Source: Streptomyces lavendofoliae (GTDB lineage Bacteria > Actinomycetota > Actinomycetes > Streptomycetales > Streptomycetaceae). From it: 64,000 nt of DNA. The notes under the pieces are model-generated. The model made no database searches and was not told the origin of the DNA. It saw only the letters and a list, made by a program, of their open reading frames with translations. A program made the position numbers and the translations under genes. The stretch is taken from the NCBI RefSeq assembly GCF_014649735.1, contig NZ_BMTP01000007.1, forward strand, positions 1 through 64,000, in the 5' to 3' direction. Shown here in pieces: positions 54,544 to 64,000 of this stretch; position 1 is the first letter of the stretch; each line of letters starts with the position of its first letter.

Positions 54544-54645
54544 TTGTTGCCTCCTGGTGGTTCCGGGAACGTCACGCTGCGCCGTCGGCATCCAGCAGCG
54601 TCCCGTACGGAGCGTGATGGTGGAAGAGGACGTCGGGCGTCACCT

Positions 54646-55959
54646 TCACCGGCGGCCGGTCAGGCGGGCGTGGAGAGTGCGGGCGGAGGCGTCGGTGAAG
54701 GAGGCGATCTGGTCGACGATGATCCGCTTGCGGGCCCGGTCGTCGGGCGCCGCGTCGAACAGGGCGCGGAACTGGGGGTCGAGCCCCTCGGGCGCGCGGG
54801 CGGTCAGCGCCTCGGCCAGCTCGGCGAGCACGATCCGCTGGTCGGCCCGGAGCGCCTCCTGCTCGGCACGCTGCATCACGTACCGGTCGGCGACCGCCTT
54901 GAGCACGGCGCATTCGTTGCGGGTCTCGCGCGGTACGACCAGTTCGGCGGCGTACCGGGTGAGGCGGCCCGTCCCGTACGCCCGGCGGGTCGCGGCCTCG
55001 GCGGCGAGGCAGAAGCGGCCGATCAGCTGGCTGGTGGCGTCCTTGAGGCGGGCCTGGGCGGTGGCGCTGCCGTCGTAGCCGTGCGGCCACCACTCCTGCT
55101 CCATGAGCCGGTCGAGGGCGTCGGCGAGCTCCTGCGGGTCGGTGCCGGCGGGGACGTACCGCCCGATGGCGACGGCCCAGATGTCGGCGCGTTCCGGTTC
55201 GGCGAGGAGGAGGTTGGGGTCGAGGTGCCCGGCGTGCAGGCCGTCCTCGAAGTCGTGGACCGAGTAGGCGACGTCGTCGGACCAGTCCATGACCTGCGCC
55301 TCGAAGCAGCGGCGGTGCTCGGGCGCGCCCTGCCGCACCCAGGTGAACACCGGCAGGTCGTCCTCGTAGACGCCGAACTTGGGCGAGTCGGGGTCGGCGG
55401 GGTGGGCGCCGCGCGGCCAGGGGTACTTGGTGGCGGCGTCGAGGGTGGCGCGGGTGAGGTTGAGGCCGACGCTGACGACCTCGCCGGTGGTGCCGTCGTG
55501 GAGGAACCGTTTGGGTTCGATCCGGGTGAGCAGGCGCAGCGACTGGGCGTTGCCCTCGAAGCCGCCGCAGTCCTCGGCGAAGTCGTTGAGCGCCTGTTCG
55601 CCGTTGTGCCCGAAGGGCGGGTGGCCCATGTCGTGGGACAGGCAGGCGGCCTCGACGAGGTCGGGGTCGCAGCCCAGGGCGGCGCCCAGCTCGCGGCCCA
55701 CCTGGGCGCACTCCAGGGAGTGGGTGAGCCGGGTGCGCGGGCTGGCGTCCCAGGCGTGGCTGCGGGAGCCGGGGGTGACGACCTGGGTCTTGCCGGCCAG
55801 TCGCCGCAGCGCGCTGGAGTGCAGCACGCGTGCGCGGTCCCGCTGGAACGCGGTGCGGCCGGGCCGCTTGTCGGGCTCGGGGGCCCAGCGCGCGGTGGCC
55901 GCCTCGTCGTACGTGCCGTCAGTGCCGTCAGTGCCGTCGGTGCCGTACATGCCGTTCAT
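54646..55959 (-). CDS. dgt: dNTP triphosphohydrolase (Dgt type)
   Basis: 437 aa. HD-domain enzyme that hydrolyses dNTPs to the deoxynucleoside and triphosphate. The metal motif is in [14 protein letters not shown] and [14 protein letters not shown] (HD pair), and the N-terminal [20 protein letters not shown] is typical. The protein begins with (GTD)3 from a 9-bp coding microsatellite. It lies beside the DNA primase region, which suits a role in the nucleotide pool. Confidence 0.95.
   Translation of the reverse strand: MNGMYGTDGTDGTDGTYDEAATARWAPEPDKRPGRTAFQRDRARVLHSSALRRLAGKTQVVTPGSRSHAWDASPRTRLTHSLECAQVGRELGAALGCDPDLVEAACLSHDMGHPPFGHNGEQALNDFAEDCGGFEGNAQSLRLLTRIEPKRFLHDGTTGEVVSVGLNLTRATLDAATKYPWPRGAHPADPDSPKFGVYEDDLPVFTWVRQGAPEHRRCFEAQVMDWSDDVAYSVHDFEDGLHAGHLDPNLLLAEPERADIWAVAIGRYVPAGTDPQELADALDRLMEQEWWPHGYDGSATAQARLKDATSQLIGRFCLAAEAATRRAYGTGRLTRYAAELVVPRETRNECAVLKAVADRYVMQRAEQEALRADQRIVLAELAEALTARAPEGLDPQFRALFDAAPDDRARKRIIVDQIASFTDASARTLHARLTGRR
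55916..55947 (-). repeat. 9-bp coding microsatellite at the dgt start
   Basis: Three consecutive copies of a 9-bp unit coding Gly-Thr-Asp, right after the start of dgt. Slippage would change the length by whole codons without breaking the frame. Confidence 0.75.
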
Positions 55960-55996
55960 GCACTGAAGGTAACCGCAGGGACTGACGATGAACCGG

Positions 55997-56749
55997 TCAG
56001 GCGGTGACCAGTCGGGAGGAACCGGCCGGGACCGGTGCCGTGGCGAGGGCGCGGTCGTAGCGGTGCAGGACGAGGCGGGCGAGTGCGGCGTGCGGTCCGA
56101 GGGGCGCGGCGGCGATCCAGGGGGCGGCCGCCGCGCTGCGGGTGGCGAACAGCCCGGGGGCGGTGAAGTAGGAGGCGACGGCTACGCGGTGGTGGCCGCG
56201 GGCGGTGAGCGCGCGGACGGCTTCGGGGACGGTGGGCGAGGCGGCGGAGGCGTAGGCGGCGATCACGGGCACGCCGAGGCGTTCGCCGAGCAGCCGGGCG
56301 GTGCGGCGGGTGTCGGCGGCGGACTCGGGGTCGCGGGAGCCGGCGGCGGCGAGGACGACCGCGGTGCCGCCGCCGGTGCCGGGCGCGGTGCGCCACCCGG
56401 CCTCGGTGAGCCGGGCGTACAGCGCCTCGACGAGCAGGGGGTGGGGGCCGAGCGGGGCGGCGACGCGCACGCGCAGGTGGGGTGCGGTGGCGGCGGCGCC
56501 GGGCAGGTCGTGCTTGACGTGGTACCCGCGGCCGAGCAGCAGGGGTACGAGGACGGCGTCGCCGTCCGGCAGGCCGGCGAGGGTGTCGGTGAGCAGGGGG
56601 GCGTTCAGCTCGATGTGGCCGAGCCGTACGGGCAGGCCGGGCCGGAGTTCGCGGACCCGGTCGAGCAGGGCGTTCACGGTGGTCGGCGCGCGGGGGTCGC
56701 GACTGCCGTGGGCGACGGCGACGAGGGTGGGCGGCTGGGGTGTGCTCAT
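55997..56749 (-). CDS. sirohydrochlorin chelatase-like (CbiX/SirB)
   Basis: 250 aa from the ATG at 56749 (an ATG at 56890 would add 47 poorly conserved residues). Two CbiX halves: [20 protein letters not shown] with the metal His, [17 protein letters not shown] with the second His, and a repeat starting [16 protein letters not shown]. It would insert Fe into sirohydrochlorin to make siroheme (or Co for cobalamin). Siroheme serves nitrite and sulfite reductases, fitting the nitrate reductase gene 2 kb away. Confidence 0.9.
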   Translation of the reverse strand: MSTPQPPTLVAVAHGSRDPRAPTTVNALLDRVRELRPGLPVRLGHIELNAPLLTDTLAGLPDGDAVLVPLLLGRGYHVKHDLPGAAATAPHLRVRVAAPLGPHPLLVEALYARLTEAGWRTAPGTGGGTAVVLAAAGSRDPESAADTRRTARLLGERLGVPVIAAYASAASPTVPEAVRALTARGHHRVAVASYFTAPGLFATRSAAAAPWIAAAPLGPHAALARLVLHRYDRALATAPVPAGSSRLVTA

Positions 56750-57104
56750 GGGCCTGCGCGTTCCGTGGCGGTGAGGATGGGGCGGCTGGGAGCCGAATTG
56801 CGCGGTGATGCGGGTGAGCAACTGGGAGGTGGTGTCGAAGGGGTGGGATGCGAGGGGGCGGGGTGCTGGGGGGTCGGCCGGCTCCGTCATGAACCAATGG
56901 TGACGGGCGGGTGTTGCCGGGGCGTTGCGTGGCGGTGACGGGTGTTTTCGCAGGCGCTCACCGCCCGCCCGGAGGCCGCGCCGGACGGAGGTGAGCCGCG
57001 CGGCCGGGCGGTGGCGACGGTACGGCGGAGAACGATCTTCCTTACCCACTACCTTGTTTTCGAAACTCGGAATATATTTTCCGCACACAGGAAGTGGGGG
57101 TTCC
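56750..57104. promoter_or_regulatory. divergent promoter region, chelatase-like and aquaporin genes
   Basis: 355 bp. The right part is unusually AT-rich for this genome (57040-57085), with TTTCGAAA and TATATTTT blocks that suit a promoter for the aquaporin gene. The left part could code an N-terminal extension of the chelatase-like protein from the ATG at 56890. Confidence 0.45.
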
Positions 57105-57818
57105 ATGGGTGGTACGCAGAGGACGCTGCCACGCCGCGCCGTCGCGGAGCTCGTCGGCACCGGGGCGCTGGTGTCGGTCATCATCGGATCGGGCATCCAG
57201 GCCACCGGCCTGAGCCAGGACGTGGGGGTACGGCTGCTGGCCAACTCGCTGGCCTCGGCGATCGGGCTCGGGCTGCTCATCGCCCTGTTCGCCCCGGTCT
57301 CCGGCGCCCACCTCAACCCGGTCGTCACCCTCTCCGCCTGGTGGACCGGGCGACGCGCCCCCGGCGGGCTGACCGGCCGGGAGGTCTCCCTCTACATCGC
57401 CGCGCAGCTGACCGGGGCGGTCGCGGGAGCCCTGCTCGCCGGGGCCATGTTCGGCCGGACGCCCGGCGGTTGGTCCACGCAGGCGAGGTCCGACGGCCAC
57501 CTGCTGCTCGGCGAGGTCGTCGCCACGGCCGGTCTGGTGCTGCTGGTCCAGGGGCTGGACCGGATCGGGCGCGCCCAGCTCGCGCCCGTCGCGGTCGCCG
57601 CGTACATCGCGGCCGCCATCTGGTTCACCTCGTCCGGCTCGTTCGCCAACCCGGCCGCGACGGTCGGCCGCTCCCTCACCGACACGTTCACCGGCATCGC
57701 GCCCGCGTCCATGCCGGGCTTCATCGCCGCCCAGCTCCTCGGCGGCCTCCTGGGTGCGGGGCTCGCCGCGCTGCTGTACGGCGGCCGGCCGTCGGCGGGA
57801 TCACACGTGCCCCGCTGA
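57105..57818 (+). CDS. aquaporin/MIP family channel
   Basis: 237 aa, six membrane helices and two half-helices. The first NPA-type motif is NPV (SGAHLNPVVTLS) and the second is a regular NPA (GSFANPAATVG). The NPV variant occurs in some bacterial aquaporins and arsenite-transporting types. It moves water or small neutral solutes across the membrane. ATG at 57105 behind AGGAAGTGGGG. No arsenic resistance genes are nearby. The SanA-like gene follows 43 bp downstream. Confidence 0.93.
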   Translation: MGGTQRTLPRRAVAELVGTGALVSVIIGSGIQATGLSQDVGVRLLANSLASAIGLGLLIALFAPVSGAHLNPVVTLSAWWTGRRAPGGLTGREVSLYIAAQLTGAVAGALLAGAMFGRTPGGWSTQARSDGHLLLGEVVATAGLVLLVQGLDRIGRAQLAPVAVAAYIAAAIWFTSSGSFANPAATVGRSLTDTFTGIAPASMPGFIAAQLLGGLLGAGLAALLYGGRPSAGSHVPR

Positions 57819-57861
57819 ACCGGACGGGCCGTTGCGGCGTCGGAGGAGACGGAGGTGGGAC

Positions 57862-58557
57862 GTGGGATTCCGACAGGGTGTGCGGTCCGTGCGGTGGCGG
57901 CCGAGGTGGCCGGCGACCCGGCGCGGACGGCGGCGGCTGGTACGCGGGGTCATGGTGGGGTGCGTCCTGGCGCTGACGCCCGCGACGTGGATGCACACGG
58001 TCGCGGACGACCGCTTGCGCACGGCGGCGGACGTGCCCGCGCGGGACGTGGCCGTCGTGTTCGGGGCGGGGCTGTGGAAGGGCCGCCCCACCCCCTACCT
58101 GGCGCACCGGCTCGACACCGCCGCCGCGCTGTACCGGGACGGCAAGGTGAGGGTCCTGCTCGTCACCGGCGACAACGGCCGCCCCGAGTACGACGAGCCG
58201 GACGCCATGCGCGCGTACCTGAGGGAGCGGGGCGTACCGGACGGGCGGATCGTCAGCGACTACGCGGGCTTCGACACCTGGGACTCGTGCGTCCGCGCCA
58301 AGAGGATCTTCGGCGTGGACCGGGCCGTCCTGGTGACCCAGGGCTTCCACATCCGCCGCGCCGTCGCCCTCTGCCGGGCCGCGGACATCGACGTGTACGG
58401 GGTCGGGGTCGACGAGCCGCACGACTCCGTCTGGTACTGGGGCGGGGCCCGCGAGCTGGCCGCGGCCGGAAAGGCGGCGCTGGACGCGGTGTTCGAGCCG
58501 GATCCGACGTTCCTGGGCCGGCGGGAGACCGGCGTGACGGAGGCACTGGGGCGCTGA
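57862..58557 (+). CDS. SanA/YdcF-like DUF218 membrane-anchored protein
   Basis: 231 aa from a GTG behind GGAGGTGGGAC. One N-terminal anchor helix (VMVGCVLALTPATWM), then the DUF218 domain: VAVVFGAGLWKGRP, LLVTGDNGRPEYDEPDAM and VTQGFHIRRAVALC. E. coli SanA is tied to the envelope permeability barrier; the chemistry is not known. It faces outside the membrane. Close spacing suggests co-transcription with the aquaporin gene. Confidence 0.9.
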   Translation: MGFRQGVRSVRWRPRWPATRRGRRRLVRGVMVGCVLALTPATWMHTVADDRLRTAADVPARDVAVVFGAGLWKGRPTPYLAHRLDTAAALYRDGKVRVLLVTGDNGRPEYDEPDAMRAYLRERGVPDGRIVSDYAGFDTWDSCVRAKRIFGVDRAVLVTQGFHIRRAVALCRAADIDVYGVGVDEPHDSVWYWGGARELAAAGKAALDAVFEPDPTFLGRRETGVTEALGR

Positions 58558-58670
58558 CTCCCGCCGGTGCCCGGCCGCGCCCCGCGCCTCACCGGCCCGG
58601 CAGGTGGGCGTGGAGCGCGCCGTACCGGGCCTGTAATGCGCCGTGTCGGTGGCCGTAACACACGCGTCGC

Positions 58671-60785
<2,115 letters not shown>

Positions 60786-60857
60786 GCCGTCCGCCGACAG
60801 GGCCGACGGGGCCGGGAGGGCGGGGGGTCGCCTTACCGACCCCGGGCGGTCCGCCGG

Positions 60858-61181
60858 TCACCGCGCGGACGTCTCCCGCCGGAGCCAGGCCAGGTACGCG
60901 GTGCTCCCCCGGACCACCGGGGTCGCGAGGATCTCGGGTGTCTCGTAGTCGTGCGCGGCGGTGAGGTACGCCTCCAGCGTGTCGTAGCCGGCCTCGGTGG
61001 TCTTGAACAGGACCTGCCACTCCTGACTGGTCTCGATGGCGTTCTGCCAGTGGTAGACGGAGGTGACCGGGCCGGAGACCTGCGCGCAGGCGGCGAGCCG
61101 CGCCTCCACCGCTCCCCGGGCCAGCTCCTGGGCCTTCTCGGCGCTGTCTGTGGTGGTGAGTACGGTCAGGGCCAGGGTCAC
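60858..61181 (-). CDS. cutA: divalent-cation tolerance protein CutA
   Basis: 107 aa, the usual size of the trimeric CutA1. It opens with VLTTTDSAEKAQELARGAVEARLAACAQV and has the conserved SVYHWQNAI and YDTLEAYLTAAHDYETPEIL. Its function in bacteria is uncertain; it binds copper and other divalent metals in vitro. Stands alone, convergent with narB. Confidence 0.95.
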   Translation of the reverse strand: MTLALTVLTTTDSAEKAQELARGAVEARLAACAQVSGPVTSVYHWQNAIETSQEWQVLFKTTEAGYDTLEAYLTAAHDYETPEILATPVVRGSTAYLAWLRRETSAR

Positions 61182-61341
61182 GGTCGCTCCTCCGCGCGTC
61201 GTCTCCGCGTGCCGGTCGTCGCGCCGCGGCGGTGCGCCGCGTCGCGTACGGGCCGAGCGTACGCACCCGCCGCCGGGCGCGGGCGGCGGGCGTGGTCGTC
61301 CCGCGTGCCGTGCCCGGCGACGCGCCGCCGGGGGGCCGGGG

Positions 61342-61941
61342 TCAGCCGCCGTAGGGGCGGGCGGACTTGGCGTCGCGCAGGGCGTGGGCCCACCAGGCGA
61401 GCTGGTCGAGCACCGTCTTGGCGGCGGCGTCCGGGGCGGTGGGGTCCTTGTGGCGGCCGTCCTCGTCGAAGTGGCCGTGGGCGTTGTGGAAGGACACCGT
61501 GTCGCGGACGGTCACGGCGTGCATCTCGGCGAAGACCTGGCGCAGCTGCTCGACCGCGCGCAGACCGCCGGACAGGCCGCCGTAGGAGACGAAGCCCACG
61601 GGCTTGGCCTGCCATTCGGTGAAGTGCCAGTCGATGAGGCTCTTGAGGGCCGCGGGGAAGGAGTGGTTGTACTCGGGGGTGACGACGACGAACGCGTCGG
61701 CGCCGGCCAGCACGGGGCTGACCTTGGCGAGCCGGTCACGGACGGCCGGGGGCGGGTCGTAGGACAGGGCGGTGGGCAGGTCGGTCGCGGGGTCGGCGAG
61801 GTCGATGACGTCGACGGCGAAGTCGCTGTGCCGGGTGGCGTGGTCGAGGAACCAGTCGGCGACGACGGGGCCGAAGCGGCCCGCGCGGTTGCTCGCGACG
61901 ATGACGGCCAGCCTGAGCGGTGCGGTGCGGGTGATCTCCAT
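61342..61941 (-). CDS. NADPH-dependent FMN reductase (SoxR regulon type)
   Basis: 199 aa flavodoxin-like fold. FMN loop near SNRAGRFGPVVADW, then VVVTPEYNHSFPAALKSLIDWHFTEW, the PEYN motif of NADPH-FMN/quinone reductases. ATG at 61941. A SoxR box lies 16 bp upstream over the promoter. In S. coelicolor the counterpart (SCO2478, from memory) belongs to the SoxR regulon that answers redox-active pigments. It probably reduces quinones or flavin with NADPH. Confidence 0.93.
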   Translation of the reverse strand: MEITRTAPLRLAVIVASNRAGRFGPVVADWFLDHATRHSDFAVDVIDLADPATDLPTALSYDPPPAVRDRLAKVSPVLAGADAFVVVTPEYNHSFPAALKSLIDWHFTEWQAKPVGFVSYGGLSGGLRAVEQLRQVFAEMHAVTVRDTVSFHNAHGHFDEDGRHKDPTAPDAAAKTVLDQLAWWAHALRDAKSARPYGG

Positions 61942-61956
61942 GGAAGAGACCTTGCT

Positions 61957-61976
61957 ACCTCGACCATTGTTGAGGT
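61957..61976 (-). promoter_or_regulatory. SoxR box
   Basis: ACCTCGAC (61957-61964) and GTTGAGGT (61969-61976) form a dyad with one mismatch, the pattern of SoxR sites (ACCTCAAG-N-CTTGAGGT). A TTGACC -35 overlaps its upstream edge. It lies directly upstream of the FMN reductase start. Confidence 0.75.
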
Positions 61977-62326
61977 CAAGCCCCGATGCGAGTGCGGGGG
62001 CGAAGGGGCGGGGCTGGGTGCGGGTCGCGGGGGTGTCGGCGGGCCGCGGGGGTGTGGGCCGGCTGCGGGTGCGGGTGCGGGCCGCGGGTGCCGGGCGGGT
62101 GCGGTGGCGGCGGCACCGCGGCGCGTCACCCGTTCGGGGCGGCGCGCCGGGGCACGCCGGGGAACGCCGCTGACCTGCGCGGACGCCCGCCGTCCAGGGC
62201 GACACGCCGACCCGGACGGCGCAATCTGATGGGACATCAGAAGGCGGGCGCGGCGGGCGGGGCCTTACCTCGGTACCAGGACATCCGCCCGTCACGCCCC
62301 GTCTGTCGCGCGCCCCGGAGGACCTC
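61977..62326. other. gene-free, G-rich interval
   Basis: 350 bp between divergent genes. The plus strand from about 62010 to 62110 is full of G3-G5 runs (GGGTGCGGG-type units), which could form G-quadruplexes. The end holds the ribosome binding site of the His-rich protein gene (CCCCGGAGGACCTC). No gene is recognised. Confidence 0.5.
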
Positions 62327-62917
62327 ATGCGCACCACTGCCCACCTGCTGACCGGTACCGCGCTGGCGGCCGTCTCGCTCGGCGCCCTCGCCTCGCCGGC
62401 CGCGTACGCCGGTGACCTCGGGAGGCTGGAGGTGTACCCGTCGACCGCCAAGCCGGGCGAGACCGTCACGGTCAACACCACCGCGTGTGGCAAGAAGGGG
62501 CACGGCATCGGCGACGCCCAGTCGCTCGGCGCGGGCGACTTCGAGCTGTCGCAGGGGACCCACAAGGAGCTCGTGGTCGGCCGGTTCACGGTCCCCTCCC
62601 GCACCAAGCCGGGCACCTACGCCATCGCCGTCGCCTGCGACAACGGCAAGACGGCCACCGGTGACCTGGTCGTCGAGGACGGCGGCGGGCACACCTCGGG
62701 CGGCCAGGACTCGGGAGGGCACAGCTCCGGAGGCCACAGCTCGGGCGGCCACGACCAGGGCGGGCACGAGCCCAGCGGTCACGTGAAGACCGGGGTGGGC
62801 GGCAGCGTCGGCCCCGACACCACCCAGATCGCGGCGGGAGCGGCCGTGCTGGCCGCCTCCGCCGCGGGCGGGGTCTGGCTCCTGCGCCGCCGGGCGAGCG
62901 GCGCGCAGGACAGCTGA
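62327..62917 (+). CDS. secreted His/Gly-rich surface protein with C-terminal anchor helix
   Basis: 196 aa. Signal peptide of about 28 residues (ending AAYA), a compact domain of about 90 residues with two cysteines (TTACGKKGHG and VACDNGKT), then a SGGH-type repeat region (about 125-155) and a C-terminal hydrophobic helix followed by RRR. This is the layout of a sortase-sorted or membrane-stop protein, though the segment before the helix has no clear LPxTG/LAxTG motif. The His-rich repeat may bind metal. A class F sortase gene follows 100 bp downstream. Confidence 0.85.
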   Translation: MRTTAHLLTGTALAAVSLGALASPAAYAGDLGRLEVYPSTAKPGETVTVNTTACGKKGHGIGDAQSLGAGDFELSQGTHKELVVGRFTVPSRTKPGTYAIAVACDNGKTATGDLVVEDGGGHTSGGQDSGGHSSGGHSSGGHDQGGHEPSGHVKTGVGGSVGPDTTQIAAGAAVLAASAAGGVWLLRRRASGAQDS

Positions 62918-63017
62918 CGGGGTCCGTCCCCGTACCCCCGCCCCGCTCCCCGCCCCCGCCGCGTGTGTCCCCGAGACCGCGGCGCGGGCGGGGAGCCCCA
63001 GCCATGCGAGGGCAGCC

Positions 63018-63704
63018 ATGACCGACGACACCAGGAGCGCCACGGGAGGCGGCGCCGGCACGACCACGGGCCCGGGCACCGCCGGTTCCGGCGCGAAGGG
63101 CAAGGGCTGGGGCATGGCCATCGCCGCGTGCCTCGGCCTCTGGCTCGTCCAGAACGGCTCCGCGGAGACGACCCCGCCGGTCCCGTCCGCCGCCGAGGCC
63201 TTCGCCGCCGGACCGCACCGGCACACCGACGCGGCCGCCGCCCCGCTGCCCCCCTCGGCCCCGGTCCGTGTCCGCATCCAAGAGATCGGGGTCGACGCCC
63301 CGGTGATGCGCCTGGGCCTCGCCCGTGACGGCAGCCTGGAGGTGCCGCCGGCCGGGAACCCCAACATCGCCGGCTGGTACAAGGACGGCACCCCGCCCGG
63401 CGCGAAGGGGACGGCCATCGTCGCGGGCCATGTCGACAACGCCGAGGGCCCCGCCGTCTTCTACGCGCTCGGCAGCCTCAGGAAGGGCCACTGGATCGAG
63501 GTCACCCGCCGCGACGGCCGTACCGCCGTCTTCACCGTCGACGCCGTCGAGGTGTACGACAACGAGGACTTCCCCGACCGGAAGGTCTACGGGCCCGCCG
63601 ACCGCGCCGAGCTACGTGTGATCACCTGCGGCGGCACGTTCGACGAGAAGACCGGCTACCAGGGCAACGTCGTCGCCTACGCCCATCTGATCGGCGTGCG
63701 TTAG
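63018..63704 (+). CDS. class F sortase
   Basis: 228 aa. Single N-terminal membrane helix (GWGMAIAACLGLWLVQNG), then the sortase barrel with the catalytic His in AIVAGHVDN, the catalytic Cys in ELRVITCGG, and an Arg further along. The TxTCGG context is typical of class F. It cleaves a sorting motif and joins the protein to cell wall or another acceptor. The upstream His-rich protein is the natural candidate substrate. The stop overlaps the stop of the convergent permease gene. Confidence 0.93.
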   Translation: MTDDTRSATGGGAGTTTGPGTAGSGAKGKGWGMAIAACLGLWLVQNGSAETTPPVPSAAEAFAAGPHRHTDAAAAPLPPSAPVRVRIQEIGVDAPVMRLGLARDGSLEVPPAGNPNIAGWYKDGTPPGAKGTAIVAGHVDNAEGPAVFYALGSLRKGHWIEVTRRDGRTAVFTVDAVEVYDNEDFPDRKVYGPADRAELRVITCGGTFDEKTGYQGNVVAYAHLIGVR

Positions 63705-64000
63705 CCCCACTGGTCGAAGGCGAGCTTCGCCACCAGCGAGAAGACCACCACCAGCAGTACGCCCCGCACGAACTCCGCGCCCTTGCGCAGCGCCATGCGC
63801 GCCCCGAGCATCCCGCCCGCCAGGTTGAACACCGCCATCAGCGCCGCCGGCCCCCACAACACCGTGCCCTGGTACGCGAACATCGCCAGCGCCCCCGCGT
63901 TGGTGCACACGTTCACGATCTTGGCCGTGGCGGAGGCGGTCACCAGGTCCAGGTGCAGCACCGCGGTGAGCGCCAGCACCAGGAACGTGCCCGTGCCGGG
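63701..64000 (-). CDS. TSUP (TauE/SafE) family permease, partial
   Basis: The last 99 or so residues of a membrane protein; the beginning lies beyond the right edge. At least three hydrophobic segments with VNVCTNAGALAMFAYQG, NLAGGMLGARMALRKGAEFVRG and VVVFSLVAKLAFDQWG at the end, as in the C-terminal half of TauE/SafE permeases, which move sulfite, sulfoacetate or similar anions. Confidence 0.87.
   Translation of the reverse strand, partial: PGTGTFLVLALTAVLHLDLVTASATAKIVNVCTNAGALAMFAYQGTVLWGPAALMAVFNLAGGMLGARMALRKGAEFVRGVLLVVVFSLVAKLAFDQWG

Overview
The window is very GC-rich actinobacterial chromosome with strong third-position G/C bias, many GTG starts and overlapping stop/start codons. 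The gene content points to Streptomyces: FasR-fabD-fabH-acpP-fabF, a second MreB-type protein (Mbl), an HrdA-type sigma factor beside dnaG, a class F sortase, and families first described in S. coelicolor. Most of the right-hand 57 kb follows, from memory, the gene order of the S. coelicolor SCO2386-SCO2480 core region. The cold-shock/DEAD-box block at 2.8-5.6 kb lies elsewhere in that species.

Layout. 0-2.5 kb: MerR regulator with an aldo/keto reductase, and a serine hydrolase. 2.8-6.0 kb: cold-shock protein, DEAD-box helicase, CBS protein, an SCO5918-like protein and a GvpU-like protein. 6.1-12.4 kb: pirin, then the fatty acid synthase locus closed by a 24-bp hairpin, then DUF3145. 12.6-19.7 kb: secreted esterase, GalM, GH3 glucosidase with TetR, a secreted pyroglutamyl-peptidase-like protein and a methyltransferase. 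19.8-25.5 kb: a same-strand row of three PLP enzymes of fold types I, II and III (one carrying a rhodanese domain), a LysE exporter and an EI24/CysZ-like membrane protein. This looks like an uncharacterised sulfur or amino-acid system. 25.6-36.6 kb: two Ohr peroxidases, an OhrR and a MarR regulator with clear operators, Mbl, a degenerate sensor kinase, and an acyl-CoA synthetase with a carboxyltransferase. 36.6-37.9 kb: a fusion of a YqhA/UPF0114 membrane domain to an IstB-type AAA+ ATPase.

37.9-43.3 kb is a decayed accessory stretch with low coding density, a truncated glycosyltransferase, IS5-like transposase debris, a frameshifted secreted protein, a broken LuxR regulator and one intact SGNH hydrolase. 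It abuts a cluster of three tRNA genes (one CAT, two Asn). 43.8-64 kb returns to core genes: YtxH, FGGY kinase, an asymmetric heterodimeric ABC exporter, sigma factor, DnaG, FAD reductase, Dgt, sirohydrochlorin chelatase-like protein, aquaporin, SanA-like protein, nitrate reductase, CutA, a SoxR-box FMN reductase, a His-rich surface protein with sortase, and the start of a TSUP permease running off the right edge.

The most interesting features are the three-PLP-enzyme operon with a possible desulfurase-to-rhodanese sulfur relay, and the YqhA-IstB fusion. Also notable are a pyroglutamyl-peptidase-like protein whose catalytic Cys position is Ser, and a sensor kinase lacking an intact ATPase domain.
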